Numbered from the stretch's first letter, positions 36,201 to 46,453 are shown. The stretch: DNA of 64,000 nucleotides from Porphyromonadaceae bacterium FC4 (GCA_900120395.1 LT635552.1:261377-325376); one strand, 5' to 3'. The notes: generated by a model from the sequence alone, not told the origin. Program-made: numbers and translations.

Positions 36201-36296
36201 AAAGAAAAAGCAAGCCCCAACGCCGAAAAAGCAGAAACACAAGGGGCTTTTTCCACCCCGCCGACAGCACCACGTGCAAATCTTTGAAATAAAAGG

Positions 36297-36304
36297 TATA
36301 TTTG
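36297..36304 (+). promoter_or_regulatory. -7 element for the aldolase gene
   Basis: TATATTTG fits TAnnTTTG; leader about 60 bases and A+T-rich. No proper TTTG at -33. Confidence 0.5.
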
Positions 36305-36367
36305 TAGGTGAGAAAGAAACGATTACGGATAACAATATTTTCAAACCCAATAGACACATAAAATATT

Positions 36368-37363
36368 ATGATAAGCTATAAGGAGATCGGCTTGGTAAAC
36401 ACCAAAGAAATGTTTGCCAAAGCTATAGATGGCGGATATGCCATCCCGGCTTTCAACTTTAATAACATGGAGCAGCTGCAAGCCATCATCATGGCTGTCG
36501 CTGAGACAAAGTCTCCGGTGATTCTGCAGGTATCCAAGGGCGCACGCAACTACGCCAACCAGACCCTGCTCCGCTACATGGCAGAGGGTGCTGTAGAGTA
36601 CGCCAAGGAGCTCGGACTCGAGAAGCCACAGATCGTACTGCACCTAGACCACGGCGACTCACTAGAGCTGTGCAAGAGCTGTATCGACCTGGGCTTCTCC
36701 AGCGTCATGATCGACGGCTCACACCTCCCCTATGACGAAAACGTAGCCCTCACCAAGTCCGTTGTCGACTACGCACACCAGTTCGACGTGACCGTCGAGG
36801 GTGAGCTGGGCGTCCTCGCAGGTGTAGAGGATGAGGTATCTGCAGAGCACCACACCTACACCGAGCCCGAGCAGGTAGTAGACTTCGTCACCAAGACCGG
36901 CGTAGACTCACTCGCCATCTCCATCGGCACTTCACACGGCGCATACAAGTTCACCCCCGAGCAGTGCACCCGTGACGAAAACGGTCGCCTCGTACCTCCC
37001 CCCCTACGCTTCGACATCCTGAAGGAAGTAGAGAAGGAGCTCCCCGGCTTCCCCATCGTCCTCCACGGCTCCTCCTCCGTATCTCAGGAGGATGTTGAGA
37101 CCATCAATAAGTTTGGTGGCAAGCTCGAAGCAGCCATCGGCATTCCCGAGGAGCAGCTCCGCGAGGCAGCCAAGTCCGCAGTCTGCAAGATCAACATCGA
37201 CTCCGACAGCCGTCTGGCAATGACCGCAGCAGTTCGCAAGGTCTTCCACGACAGCCCGGCAGAGTTCGACCCACGCAAGTACCTCGGACCGGCACGCGAC
37301 CACATGAAGGCGCTCTACGCACACAAGATCACCAACGTACTCGGATCGGACAATAAGCTCTGA
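36368..37363 (+). CDS. fba: Class II fructose-1,6-bisphosphate aldolase
   Basis: Zinc-dependent aldolase of glycolysis/gluconeogenesis, 331 residues. N-terminal AIPAFNFNNMEQLQA; metal-site HLDHGDSLELCK around 95; a second conserved block AEHHTYTEPEQ; SHGAYKF and HGSSSVSQED carry further ligands and phosphate contacts. Single gene with its own promoter and a strong terminator. Confidence 0.95.
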   Translation: MISYKEIGLVNTKEMFAKAIDGGYAIPAFNFNNMEQLQAIIMAVAETKSPVILQVSKGARNYANQTLLRYMAEGAVEYAKELGLEKPQIVLHLDHGDSLELCKSCIDLGFSSVMIDGSHLPYDENVALTKSVVDYAHQFDVTVEGELGVLAGVEDEVSAEHHTYTEPEQVVDFVTKTGVDSLAISIGTSHGAYKFTPEQCTRDENGRLVPPPLRFDILKEVEKELPGFPIVLHGSSSVSQEDVETINKFGGKLEAAIGIPEEQLREAAKSAVCKINIDSDSRLAMTAAVRKVFHDSPAEFDPRKYLGPARDHMKALYAHKITNVLGSDNKL

Positions 37364-37393
37364 TCCCGACACAGTACGCTTGAGTAAGCAATT

Positions 37394-37429
37394 GAGTAGG
37401 AGGAAAGCCGGCCGGCTTTCCTCCTACTC
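37394..37429 (+). terminator. Terminator of fba
   Basis: Perfect 36-base palindrome (18-bp arms beginning GAGTAGGAGGAAAGCCGG) followed by TTGTTTTC, 31 bases after the stop codon. Confidence 0.8.
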
Positions 37430-37456
37430 TTGTTTTCTGACCTATCGTACACCATC

Positions 37457-37733
37457 GTACGACCCCAACGTGCGTCGGGGTCGGGGTGCAAGGGCGGATC
37501 GGTCTCCCCGGGTCAGACGCTCCCACGGAGCTCTGACCCGGGGCTAAGTTGTTCGACCCCTAACGGGGTCGTTTTTTCGTAATTGAGTATTCGAAAAAAG
37601 GACGGACAGAGTATTGACCCCGACATTTGTCGGGGTCATACACCAATAGCCCAGGGTCAGAGCTCCGCAGGAGTGAATGACCCTGGGAAGGACAACGCAT
37701 CATCACCCCCGACTCCGACGAACGTTGGAGTCG
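37457..37733. repeat. Composite palindromic repeat, modules B then A
   Basis: Module B (37457-37571) and module A (37614-37733) match those at 8512-8627 and 8376-8493 but in swapped order. B ends with CGACCCC-taac-GGGGTCG followed by TTTTTT (37554-37577), which looks like an intrinsic terminator. The A copy has a decayed central stem (GGAGTGAATGACC in place of GGAGCTCTGACC). Confidence 0.8.
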
Positions 37734-37803
37734 TACCATAATAGGACACGCTCCTACGGACCCTTATTTATCCGGGATTTTCCGTTGCCAAATCAAGCCG
37801 AAA

Positions 37804-37890
37804 AATTGGTGCATGATCGCGAAAAGTTTCCAGTAGGAAACAAAATGATTTGACGGATAGAAGCAAACGGTTTCCAGTAGGAAACTTTTT
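37804..37890 (+). repeat. Doublet hairpin repeat, copy 4
   Basis: The first unit has a diverged lead (GTGCATGATCGCGAAA) but an intact GTTTCC-agta-GGAAAC hairpin; the second unit is standard (GACGGATAGAAGC). Right end CTTTTTGCG. It lies between convergent genes (fba and the lipoprotein). Confidence 0.8.
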
Positions 37891-37982
37891 GCGATCACGC
37901 ACTGAATTTTTCAGTGTTAGCAACTATTTGTTTTTCAGTGATATGCGAGGGCTGCTGATTTTGGCTTTGGGCGTCTGCGGGT

Positions 37983-38834
37983 TTACTCGATGGTTAATGT
38001 GCTCCACGTCCCATGCCCGCCCTTGAAGCGAGTGGTGAACGTAAGGGTCTGAGGAGCCTTTAGCTTCGGGCTGGGTGAAGCTAAGTAGACAAAGTTGAAG
38101 CAAGGCTCCTCTTGCGCCTGGGGCAAAGAGAGGACACTTAGTGAGCCACCTCCGAGGTAGCAGAGCTCTCGGAAGGGGAGCTGATCCAGTCGGTCGAAAA
38201 ATACCTCACTCGTCCGTGCCCTATTTTGGTACTTGATCATCTCTTTTGCTATAGCGACAATCCCCTCTGATCCGGCTTGGTCTAAGTCTTGAGGCATGGG
38301 TTGTGCCGGGTTTTTGGTGCAGGTTTGGGCGTACTTGCCGTAGGAAATGACTAAGGCATAGAAGTGATCTTTTAGCGAGCTTCCGGCAGGTAGATCTTCT
38401 GACCAATCGATCGTGCTGACCACATCAATATCAATCAATTGCTCATCCAGAAAGCATCTGTTATTTGGGAGGTTGGGAAGGACCACCGGGGTATTTAAGT
38501 TCGGGAAAAACTCCACATGTTCATCATATACTTCCCTGGTGCACGTATCTCCAAACTTTCGAGCAATGGCTTCCACCTTTTTGACCTCTGCCTGAGTTAC
38601 ATTAGGAGAGAGCTTGGCTGTGTATCCACCTGCGTATGCGGTGATCACATCGGGATGCTCGGGGTCGAAGCCGTAGCTTATCTTCTCCGTTTTGCTGAAT
38701 CCTGTGGCGTATTGGTTGCGCTCAAAACGGATGTGCTTGGTGTGAGAGAAGCACCCCTGTACAGAGAGGGCGATAACCGACAGAATGATCAGTTGGAGCA
38801 ATGCGATTGTCTGCTTGTGACGAAGGTTCATCAT
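37983..38834 (-). CDS. Lipoprotein of unknown function
   Basis: 283 residues with a lipobox (ALSVQGC, Cys28). The mature part has mixed strand and helix character, four further Cys (DTCTREVYDEH, NNRCFLDEQ, AQTCTKNP, RELCYLG) that could form disulfides, and ends in a short beta-rich part (LTFTTRFKGGHGTWSTLTIE). No known family is recognised. Monocistronic, between repeats and the divergent bio operon. It is somewhat more A+T-rich than its neighbours by eye, so recent acquisition is possible but not shown. Confidence 0.65.
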   Translation of the reverse strand: MMNLRHKQTIALLQLIILSVIALSVQGCFSHTKHIRFERNQYATGFSKTEKISYGFDPEHPDVITAYAGGYTAKLSPNVTQAEVKKVEAIARKFGDTCTREVYDEHVEFFPNLNTPVVLPNLPNNRCFLDEQLIDIDVVSTIDWSEDLPAGSSLKDHFYALVISYGKYAQTCTKNPAQPMPQDLDQAGSEGIVAIAKEMIKYQNRARTSEVFFDRLDQLPFRELCYLGGGSLSVLSLPQAQEEPCFNFVYLASPSPKLKAPQTLTFTTRFKGGHGTWSTLTIE

Positions 38835-39057
38835 GGTCGTTCAATTGATTAAGTGAAGTATGTAAAAGTAGACAAGTCTGATCACTCTGGCAAATTTTAT
38901 CAAAAACGCCGACGATACGTTTAGATGCTCGTCCTTTTGACAGAGGATCTGACGAAGTAGCAAACAGTGGTGTGCGGATCGACCAGCGCAGCAACTGGTC
39001 TTTTGTGCCACAGCTCTTCGGTGGAATTTGGCGGGTAAGGAACTGGTCAATATTTGG

Positions 39058-39065
39058 TACATTTG
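39058..39065 (+). promoter_or_regulatory. Possible -7 element for the DUF4831-bio operon
   Basis: TACATTTG fits TAnnTTTG, 31 bases before ATG 39096. A TTTG at 39027-39030 is too far away (27 bases) to be a normal -33. No BirA-type or BioR-type operator was recognised. Confidence 0.4.
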
Positions 39066-39095
39066 CTAGAATACCGATAAGACCGGAACAATATC

Positions 39096-40184
39096 ATGAT
39101 AAGAAAAATACATCTAATAGGGGCGGCAGCCCTCTTGCTCGCCGGCAGCAGTGTCTCAGCACAGGTGCGTACCGAGCGGTACAACGCTGCTTCGATGCCT
39201 GACAATAGCATTGTCTACATGCTTCCTACCACTCGACTCTATGCGGTGGCTACGATCGAGGAGGTGGAGGAGATCCCGGGGGAGTTTGCGCTCTATGCCA
39301 AGCGCTATCTGGGGGTGGACGATGCGGTCCTCAAGCCCGGGCACACCTACAGGATCAAGGAGGTGCGACTGGGGAGCTATGGTGTCCCCGATGAGACCAA
39401 GCGCTACTCCGTGCGCTTTAGGCGCAATAATAGTGCCACCTACATGACCCTTACCCCTGACGGGATCCTGGCAGGGATCAACAAAAATGTGGAGAGCGTG
39501 GCGGAGCTCCCCACGAGCCGGCGGGGAACACCGGACAAGGAGCACAGCTTTCGGTCTCTGACCAGTATGCCGCCCGACTTCATCCAGGCAACTTCGGTGG
39601 CAAAGAAGGCGGAGATAGCTGCCCAAGAGATCTATCGACTCCGCGACAGCCGTACCGCGATCATCAGCGGAGAGAGCGACCAGCCCTTCCCGGACGGTGA
39701 GGCGATGAAGGTAGCTATCGGCGGGCTGGATGCGGCAGAGCAGAGTCTGACGGAGCGTTTTTTGGGGAAGAGGGTTGTGACCGAGCACCGGTATGTGGCG
39801 CTTGACCTGGATCCCACGAAGGAGGGAGACCAGGTGGCGTTTCGCTTTTCGGAGATAGAGGGGGGACTTTCGTCGGATGACCTGCGCGGTGCACCGGTCT
39901 ATCTCAGAATCAAGGTCACCGATGCGATGGCTCCGCTCGACGACCGGGAGTGGAGCAAAAAGGAGCGGGCGCTGAGCAAAGGTGTCGTCTACGCCGTCCC
40001 GGGACAGATCTCCGCACAGCTGCTGTACGAGCACAACACACTGACCGAAAGACTCTTTCCGGTCGCTCAGCTCGGTAGCCTCGAAGTACTTGACCCGGTG
40101 CTCTTTACCACAAAAGGGACACTCACGGCAGTGACCCTGGACCCGACGACCGGGGGACTGATAAGTGTGGAGGCGATACAATGA
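39096..40184 (+). CDS. DUF4831 family exported protein
   Basis: 362 residues with a signal peptide (cleavage after SVSA, ~22). The N-terminal part (SIVYMLPTTRLYAVATIEEVEEIPGEFA split over ~35-65) and the later RFSEIEGGL and GVVYAVPGQ blocks are typical of DUF4831, a Bacteroidota family of unknown function predicted to be periplasmic or surface-exposed. It is the first gene of the bio run and overlaps bioB by ATGA, so its translation is coupled to biotin synthesis. Whether it has any link to biotin is unknown. Confidence 0.75.
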   Translation: MIRKIHLIGAAALLLAGSSVSAQVRTERYNAASMPDNSIVYMLPTTRLYAVATIEEVEEIPGEFALYAKRYLGVDDAVLKPGHTYRIKEVRLGSYGVPDETKRYSVRFRRNNSATYMTLTPDGILAGINKNVESVAELPTSRRGTPDKEHSFRSLTSMPPDFIQATSVAKKAEIAAQEIYRLRDSRTAIISGESDQPFPDGEAMKVAIGGLDAAEQSLTERFLGKRVVTEHRYVALDLDPTKEGDQVAFRFSEIEGGLSSDDLRGAPVYLRIKVTDAMAPLDDREWSKKERALSKGVVYAVPGQISAQLLYEHNTLTERLFPVAQLGSLEVLDPVLFTTKGTLTAVTLDPTTGGLISVEAIQ

Positions 40185-41224
40185 GAGCTACGGAAAGACA
40201 CACCACGATACCATCATCAGAAGAACCGGCCGAGGGCGAGCTACTGACCCCTTTGGCGGAGAAGGTGATAGAGGGGTACCGATTTGGAGAGATAGATGAG
40301 CTGCTGGAGGTGGTGGAGCGCATGCCCCGTGCCGAACTGTACGAGACCTGCCACCAGATCACCAGGCAGCTGATGGGGGATGGCTTTGATACCTGTTCGA
40401 TCATCGACATCAAGAGCGGACTCTGTCCCGAGGACTGCAAGTGGTGCGCACAGAGTGGACACTTCAAGACCGGCTGCAAAAACCACGACATACTGCCCAC
40501 AGAGGTGGCAAGGGCTCAGGCAGAGCACAATTACCGGCAAGGGATCAAGCGGTTTAGCATCGTGGCGAGTGGCAAAAGACCGACCGACAAGGAGGTGGAT
40601 CGGTACGTGGAGATTCTTGAGAAGGCAGCAGCTGACAACGACGGACTGCACCTCTGCGCTTCGCTCGGACTGGCGAGGGAAGAGCAGCTGGAGCGACTCT
40701 ACGAGGCGGGCTGTACCACCTACCACTGCAATATGGAGAGTGCGCCATCCTACTTTGGCGAACTGGTAAGCACCCATACCCAGGAGGAGAAGGAGGAGAC
40801 ACTGCGTGCCGCCAAGAGGGTGGGCATGAAGCTCTGCAGCGGCGGAATCATAGGCATGGGGGAGAGCCGCAGGCAGCGGGTGGAGTTTGCTCTGCACCAG
40901 GCATCCTTGGGCATCCGCAGCATCCCGATCAACATCCTGCACCCGATCCCCGGCACAGCTCTGGGAGGCCGGGAGCCGATGGCAGCGGATGAGGTGCTCC
41001 TGAGCATCTGCATCTTTAGGCTCGCCAACCCGGAGGCGTTTTTGCGCTTCAGTGGAGGGCGGGCGTTGCTTGACGAGGAGACTCAGAGGACGGCCCTGTA
41101 CATCGGGATCAACTCCGCTATCACCGGCGATCTGCTGACCACCAAAGCCTCGGTGACGGAGCAAGATATGGCACTATTTCGGGATATGGGGTACGATACG
41201 AGGAAGGAGACGACATGGGAATGA
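40181..41224 (+). CDS. bioB: Biotin synthase
   Basis: Radical-SAM enzyme that inserts sulfur into dethiobiotin. 347 residues; the 4Fe-4S motif is CPEDCKWC (Cys82, 86, 89); further signatures are YHCNMES, a [12 protein letters not shown] block, [11 protein letters not shown] and the FSGGRALL Arg motif. It overlaps the preceding gene (ATGA) and bioA. Confidence 0.96.
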   Translation: MRATERHTTIPSSEEPAEGELLTPLAEKVIEGYRFGEIDELLEVVERMPRAELYETCHQITRQLMGDGFDTCSIIDIKSGLCPEDCKWCAQSGHFKTGCKNHDILPTEVARAQAEHNYRQGIKRFSIVASGKRPTDKEVDRYVEILEKAAADNDGLHLCASLGLAREEQLERLYEAGCTTYHCNMESAPSYFGELVSTHTQEEKEETLRAAKRVGMKLCSGGIIGMGESRRQRVEFALHQASLGIRSIPINILHPIPGTALGGREPMAADEVLLSICIFRLANPEAFLRFSGGRALLDEETQRTALYIGINSAITGDLLTTKASVTEQDMALFRDMGYDTRKETTWE

Positions 41225-42522
41225 TGACGACCGACCAACTCCTGCAGTGGGACCGCGAACACCTCTGGCACCCCTACACCTCTACGGTGGATCCACTGCC
41301 GGTCTACCCGGTTAAGACCGCTAAGGGCTGCATCATCACACTGGAGGACGGACGCGAGCTGGTGGATGGGATGAGCTCCTGGTGGGCTGCCATCCATGGG
41401 TACAACCACCCGGTACTCAACCGGGCAGTCCGGGAACAGACAGAGAAACTGGCGCACATCATGTTCGGAGGGTTTACCCATCGCCCGGCGGTAGAGCTGG
41501 GTAAGCTGCTGGTGGATCGGGTGCTGCCCGAGGGTATCGACCGGCTCTTTTACTCAGACAGTGGGTCGGTCTCCGTGGAGGTGGCACTCAAGATGGCGAT
41601 ACAGTATCACATCTCCCGAGGGAACACCGGGCGTCAACACTTTGCTACGATACGGAGTGGCTACCACGGAGATACCTGGCACGCGATGTCCGTATGCGAC
41701 CCGGTGACCGGCATGCACGGGATCTTTGGCCGGACCCTGCCGGTGCAGTACTTTGTCCCTCAGCCCGTGTCGCGCTTCCGTGGCGAGTGGAACGACAGCG
41801 ACCTCGACCCCATGCGCGAACTGCTGGACGAAAAGGGCGAAGAGCTTGCCGGGATCATCGTGGAGCCGATCGTACAAGGCGCCGGAGGGATGTACTTCTA
41901 CCACAAAAACTACTTGGAGGAGCTACGCAAACTGGCGACACGGTACGGAGTGCTGCTGATCTTCGATGAAATTGCGACCGGCTTTGGTCGTACGGGCGAG
42001 CTACTGGCGACCTACCACACCTCCATCAAACCGGACATCATCTGCCTGGGTAAGTCCCTCACCGGCGGGTACATGACCTTTGCCGTCACCGCGACTACAA
42101 AGGAAATCGCGGACACGATCTGTAGTGGCGAGGCGGGATGCTTCATGCACGGTCCCACGTTCATGGGCAATCCCCTGGCGTGTGCAGTGAGCAAAGCCTC
42201 CGTCGAGCTCCTACTCAGCCAAGACTGGAAGGGCAGGGTACGGGAGATCGAGCAGCAGCTAACCGAAGGGCTGGCACCGGTCTCCGAGCTCAAGAGCGTG
42301 CAGGAAGTGCGTTGCCTGGGTGCGATCGGCGTGGTCGAGATGAAGGAGCCGGTCGATATGGCAGCTCTGATCCCGCAGTTTGTGGAGCACGGGATATGGA
42401 TTCGCCCGTTTGGTAAGCTGGTCTACCTCGAGCCGCAGTTCATGGCGATCCATGACGAAGAGTTGCAGAAGCTCATCACCGAGCTTAGGAACGTCCTCTA
42501 CCACAATGACCGGATACGCTGA
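41221..42522 (+). CDS. bioA: Adenosylmethionine-8-amino-7-oxononanoate aminotransferase
   Basis: PLP enzyme that transfers an amino group from SAM to KAPA giving DAPA. About 433 residues. N-terminal [23 protein letters not shown], and the PLP lysine in CLGKSLTGG (about residue 278 from this start). Three in-frame ATGs (41215, 41221, 41224) are possible; 41221 is chosen because it makes the ATGA overlap seen throughout this operon. It overlaps bioF by 17 bases. Confidence 0.94.
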   Translation: MMTTDQLLQWDREHLWHPYTSTVDPLPVYPVKTAKGCIITLEDGRELVDGMSSWWAAIHGYNHPVLNRAVREQTEKLAHIMFGGFTHRPAVELGKLLVDRVLPEGIDRLFYSDSGSVSVEVALKMAIQYHISRGNTGRQHFATIRSGYHGDTWHAMSVCDPVTGMHGIFGRTLPVQYFVPQPVSRFRGEWNDSDLDPMRELLDEKGEELAGIIVEPIVQGAGGMYFYHKNYLEELRKLATRYGVLLIFDEIATGFGRTGELLATYHTSIKPDIICLGKSLTGGYMTFAVTATTKEIADTICSGEAGCFMHGPTFMGNPLACAVSKASVELLLSQDWKGRVREIEQQLTEGLAPVSELKSVQEVRCLGAIGVVEMKEPVDMAALIPQFVEHGIWIRPFGKLVYLEPQFMAIHDEELQKLITELRNVLYHNDRIR

Positions 42523-43633
42523 ACAGCTAAAAGCAATCAAGCAGCAGGGTATGTACCGGACGCTGCCGCCCCTCACACTCGACGGCAAGCACGTGCTACT
42601 CGACGGCAAGAGTCTGCTCAACCTCAACAGCAACGACTACCTTGGTCTGCAGGACTATCCGCAGCTGCAGGAGCGCTTCCTACAGCAAGAGGGACTCCGA
42701 CACCCGCTCAGCAGCGCCTCTTCACGCCTGCTTACCGGCAACGACATTGCCTACCGCAACTTCGAAAACTGGCTCTGCGAGATCTACCACAGCCCCTCGG
42801 CTCTGGTGTGGGACAGCGGGTTCCATGCCAATAGCGGTATCGTCCCGGTGCTTGCCATGGGGAATACCCTGATCATTGCCGACCGTCTCATCCATGCGAG
42901 CATCGTCGAGGGCATCAAGCTCTCCGGAGCTCCTTTCACCCGCTTTAGGCACAACGACCTCGACCATCTGGAGCAACTGCTTCAAAAGAATGCCGGCAAG
43001 TACGACCGTATATGGGTCATCACGGAGAGCGTCTTCAGTATGGACGGCGACCGAGCACCGCTGCGCGAGCTGGTGACCCTCAGGGAGCGCTACCCCGGTG
43101 TCTGTCTCTACGTGGACGAGGCGCACGGTGTCGGCGTCTTTGGCGAAGGGCTCGGACTCTCTGCCGAGCTGGGACTGTTGCCACAGATAGACCTGCTGGT
43201 CGGCACCCTCGGCAAGGCACTGGGCTCGGTGGGTGCCTTCACACTGCAGTCGGAGACCCTGCGGGATCTCTTTGTGTCCGCTGCCCGACCGTTCATTTAC
43301 TCCACGGCTCTTCCTCCGCTCAATATTGCCTGGAGTCACTACGTTTTTCAGGAGGTACTGGGGATGATCTCCCGCCGAGCGCATCTGTATCACCTCATGG
43401 CACGCTTCTCGGAAATCCTGGGGACGCCCATGGCGAGCCCCATCCACGGCTTCATCCTGCCGGAGCATCTGGACGACGCCGTCCGCGATCTCCTCGACCG
43501 GGGCTACTACATACGCCCCATCCGCAAGCCTACCGTCCCTGCGGGGACGGAGCGCATCCGCCTCAGCCTCACGGCTGCGCTGACCGAAGAAGAGGTGACC
43601 CAACTCGCCCACGCCTTACTGAGATGGAAATAA
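42506..43633 (+). CDS. bioF: 8-amino-7-oxononanoate synthase
   Basis: PLP-dependent condensation of pimeloyl-ACP or -CoA with alanine to KAPA. 375 residues from ATG 42506 (MTGYAEQ); the longer open frame upstream is overlap with bioA. Motifs: [36 protein letters not shown] and the PLP lysine in [11 protein letters not shown]. It overlaps bioG by 10 bases. Confidence 0.93.
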   Translation: MTGYAEQLKAIKQQGMYRTLPPLTLDGKHVLLDGKSLLNLNSNDYLGLQDYPQLQERFLQQEGLRHPLSSASSRLLTGNDIAYRNFENWLCEIYHSPSALVWDSGFHANSGIVPVLAMGNTLIIADRLIHASIVEGIKLSGAPFTRFRHNDLDHLEQLLQKNAGKYDRIWVITESVFSMDGDRAPLRELVTLRERYPGVCLYVDEAHGVGVFGEGLGLSAELGLLPQIDLLVGTLGKALGSVGAFTLQSETLRDLFVSAARPFIYSTALPPLNIAWSHYVFQEVLGMISRRAHLYHLMARFSEILGTPMASPIHGFILPEHLDDAVRDLLDRGYYIRPIRKPTVPAGTERIRLSLTAALTEEEVTQLAHALLRWK

Positions 43634-44292
43634 GCTACGCCACTCAGCCCAAAAACGACAGCCTGCTTCTCTTCTTTGCCGGCTGGGGGACCACGCCCGA
43701 GGTGGTGCGTCACCTCCCTCTCCCGAAGGGCTGGGACTACTTCACCGCCTACGACTATCGCGCCCTCCCAACCACTCTCGACATCCGAGACGACTACCGC
43801 CGGGTCTGCCTTGTAGCTTGGAGCATGGGGGTATGGGCAGCCGATCTCCTGGCTCCGCTCCTGCCTACTCCCACGACCGCCATAGCCATCAACGGCACCC
43901 CCATCCCCATGCACGACCGGTATGGCATCCCCGACGACATCTTTCGCGCGACGCTGAGCGAGCTGACGGATGCCAACCGCAAGCGCTTCGACCGACGCAT
44001 GTGTGGGGGCAAAAAACTCCTCTCGGTCTACGAGAGCTTCAGTGCCCGCTCCACGGAGGATCTCAGAGGCGAGCTGCAGGGGACCTACGACCAGGTCGCC
44101 CCGATGACCCACTATGTGGCTCCGCAGCTGCACTGGACAAAGGCACTCATCAGCGAAAAAGACCTCATCGTGCCACCCAAAAACCAGTGGCACTACTGGC
44201 ACGAAGCGGGTATCCCCATCACTATTCTGGAGGGCGCAGGGCACTACCCTCTCTACGACTTCACCTCATGGACCGATCTACTTGCACGATAG
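43624..44292 (+). CDS. bioG: Pimeloyl-ACP methyl ester carboxylesterase, BioG type
   Basis: Releases pimeloyl-ACP from its methyl ester, ending the BioC-initiated detour through fatty-acid synthesis. 222 residues, DUF452 family alpha/beta hydrolase: LLFFAGWGTTPE near the start, nucleophile Ser in AWSMGVWA (~62-69) and catalytic His in GAGHYPLYD near the end. It replaces BioH, and lies between bioF and bioC with overlaps on both sides (10 and 25 bases). Confidence 0.88.
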   Translation: MEISYATQPKNDSLLLFFAGWGTTPEVVRHLPLPKGWDYFTAYDYRALPTTLDIRDDYRRVCLVAWSMGVWAADLLAPLLPTPTTAIAINGTPIPMHDRYGIPDDIFRATLSELTDANRKRFDRRMCGGKKLLSVYESFSARSTEDLRGELQGTYDQVAPMTHYVAPQLHWTKALISEKDLIVPPKNQWHYWHEAGIPITILEGAGHYPLYDFTSWTDLLAR

Positions 44293-45038
44293 ACAAGCCC
44301 CTGCTCCGGCACCGATTTGGGTCAGCGGCAGAGAGCTACGACGACACCGCCGTCGTCCAGTCCGAGGTCGTCGACCGTCTCATCGCACTACTTCCCCCCA
44401 CGTCATCTCCGGAGCACGTGCTCGAGGTAGGCTGCGGGACAGGACTGCTGAGCAGTCGTCTGGTCCAAAAGTTCCCGCATGCCACCTTTGTTTTCAACGA
44501 CATCGCACCTCAGGTCGAGCCCGTCTTGCGGCTCAAGGTCGGCACCGAGAGTACGTTCATCCCCGCAGATGCCGAGCTTGTACCCTGGCAGGGCTCGTAT
44601 GATCTCATCGCCAGCAGTTCGTGCATCCAGTGGTGGCACGACCCTACGGTGTTTTTCGCAAAGAGCCACTCCGCCCTCCGTCCCCACGGAGAGCTCCTCT
44701 ACAGCACCTTCCTGCCCGACACCTTTCACGAGCTCTACCGCGTCACAGACACCGGGCTGCACTACCCCTCAGCAGAGCAGGTGGTGGCGACCCTCCGTGC
44801 CCTCCGTTTTAGCCGGGAGACCCACGAGATTCGGACCACGACCCTCCACTTCCCGACCTTCACGGAGCTACTCCGCCACATCAAGCAAACCGGTGCCAAT
44901 GCACTGCCGACACGCACCATCTGGACACCGAGGATGCTCAAACAACTGGAGCAGCGCTTCCGAAGCGAGAACCACCTCACTCCCGATGCGCCCTGCCCCC
45001 TCACTTACACAACCATCATAGGTATAGCTACAAAATGA
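44268..45038 (+). CDS. bioC: Malonyl-ACP O-methyltransferase
   Basis: Methylates malonyl-ACP so it can prime fatty-acid synthesis toward pimelate. 256 residues from ATG 44268; SAM-binding LEVGCGTGLLSSRL (~51-64), the BioC-like start RHRFGSAAESYD, and SSCIQWWHDP. The start lies inside bioG. It overlaps bioD by ATGA. Confidence 0.9.
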   Translation: MDRSTCTIDKPLLRHRFGSAAESYDDTAVVQSEVVDRLIALLPPTSSPEHVLEVGCGTGLLSSRLVQKFPHATFVFNDIAPQVEPVLRLKVGTESTFIPADAELVPWQGSYDLIASSSCIQWWHDPTVFFAKSHSALRPHGELLYSTFLPDTFHELYRVTDTGLHYPSAEQVVATLRALRFSRETHEIRTTTLHFPTFTELLRHIKQTGANALPTRTIWTPRMLKQLEQRFRSENHLTPDAPCPLTYTTIIGIATK

Positions 45039-45682
45039 TCCACGAATTACTTCCCAAGAAATGCTACTTCATCACCGGTATCGACACCGACGCCGGCAAG
45101 ACCTGCGTCACAGGCTACCTCTCGCGCACACTGCTGGAGGAGGACGTCAACGTCATCACCCAGAAGCTCATCCAGACCGGCAACACGGGCATCTCGGAGG
45201 ACATCGAGCTCCACCGTCGCATAGAGGGTCGCCCCCTGCAGGAGGTGGATCTCGACGGCACCACCTGCCCTCTGATCTACAGCTACCCCTGCTCCCCCCA
45301 CATGGCTCTGACCATCGACGGGCGCGCCCCACAGTATGAGCTGGCGACGGCAAGTACCCGGGCACTCCTCGCCAAGTACGACCGGGTACTCATCGAGGGA
45401 GCCGGAGGACTGATGGTACCCCTCACCGAGGAGCTGCTGACGATCGACTACATACAGCAGCAGGAGCTTCCCGTGATCCTCGTGACCACTGCCAAGCTGG
45501 GCAGTATCAACCACACTCTGCTGAACCTCGAAGTACTCCGCAAGCGAGACATCCCGGTCGACCTCGTGGTCTACAACGCCGGCATCCAGACCGATGACCG
45601 GATTACCGCAGAGACCGAGGCATACCTACGCCGCCATATCGAAGCGCCCATGATCGTCTGCCCCACGCTGGAGATCCACTAA
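45035..45682 (+). CDS. bioD: Dethiobiotin synthetase
   Basis: ATP-dependent carboxylation of DAPA to dethiobiotin. 215 residues; P-loop GIDTDAGKTCVTG (~13-25), the KLIQTGN block after it, and EGAGGLMVPLTEE (~124-136). Last enzyme of the bio set. Confidence 0.94.
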   Translation: MIHELLPKKCYFITGIDTDAGKTCVTGYLSRTLLEEDVNVITQKLIQTGNTGISEDIELHRRIEGRPLQEVDLDGTTCPLIYSYPCSPHMALTIDGRAPQYELATASTRALLAKYDRVLIEGAGGLMVPLTEELLTIDYIQQQELPVILVTTAKLGSINHTLLNLEVLRKRDIPVDLVVYNAGIQTDDRITAETEAYLRRHIEAPMIVCPTLEIH

Positions 45683-45700
45683 GACCTTTTTATAGAAAAA

Positions 45701-46453
45701 ATGCAGCAGCCCACCCTCTCCGTCATCACCGTCTGCTACAACGCCCGTGAAGAGCTACGCCGGACCCTTGTCTCCGTGCTGGCACAGACCTACCCCCACA
45801 TCGAGTACATCGTGATCGATGGCGCCTCCACGGACGGTACCGCAGCTCTGCTAAAGGAGTGGGCAGGCTGTATCGACCAAGTGGTGAGCGAGCCCGACGA
45901 CGGCATCTACGACGCCATGAATAAAGGGCTCAAGCGGGCAAGCGGAACCTACCTCTGCTTCTTGAACGCCGGAGACACGTTCCCCTCCTCGCTCACCGTC
46001 GCCAGGGCACTCGACGGCATCGGCACCGATCTGCCGGGTGTCATCTACGGACAGACCAACATCGTGGATGCCGACGGGATCTTCCTCCACCCCCGCCACT
46101 ACACTGCCCCGGCGCAGCTCACCTACGACAGCTTTCGCCGGGGGATGCTCGTCTGCCACCAGTCCTTCTACGTCCGGCGCGACCTGGCACCACTCTACGA
46201 CACCCGCTACCGCTACAGTGCCGACTACGACTGGTGCCTCCGCATCCTCCGCACCTCCCCTGCCAACCACTACACCGGCACGGTGCTGACCAACTACCTC
46301 AGCGAGGGGGTGACGACGCAAAACCGCTGGCCCTCACTCCGCGAGCGGTTCAAGATCATGGTTCGCCACTACGGCTTCTTTGGTGCCGTTGGTGCGCACC
46401 TCGGCATTCTCTTTCATCGGCTTTTCAAAAAGCGCACAGCCGAGCGACTGTAG
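45701..46453 (+). CDS. Glycosyltransferase family 2 (WcaA-like)
   Basis: 250 residues: SVITVCYNA at ~8-16, IDGASTDGT (~41-49), a DDGIYDAMNKG block, and the YRYSADYDWCLR catalytic-base region near 170. No membrane helices. Sugar donor and acceptor are unknown. It begins 18 bases after bioD, so it is probably co-transcribed with the bio genes though unrelated to biotin. Confidence 0.85.
   Translation: MQQPTLSVITVCYNAREELRRTLVSVLAQTYPHIEYIVIDGASTDGTAALLKEWAGCIDQVVSEPDDGIYDAMNKGLKRASGTYLCFLNAGDTFPSSLTVARALDGIGTDLPGVIYGQTNIVDADGIFLHPRHYTAPAQLTYDSFRRGMLVCHQSFYVRRDLAPLYDTRYRYSADYDWCLRILRTSPANHYTGTVLTNYLSEGVTTQNRWPSLRERFKIMVRHYGFFGAVGAHLGILFHRLFKKRTAERL

Noticed and set aside
43012-44292. 426-codon protein starting inside bioF
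   Set aside because: The extra N-terminal part is an out-of-frame reading of bioF; the BioG domain starts at ATG 43624.
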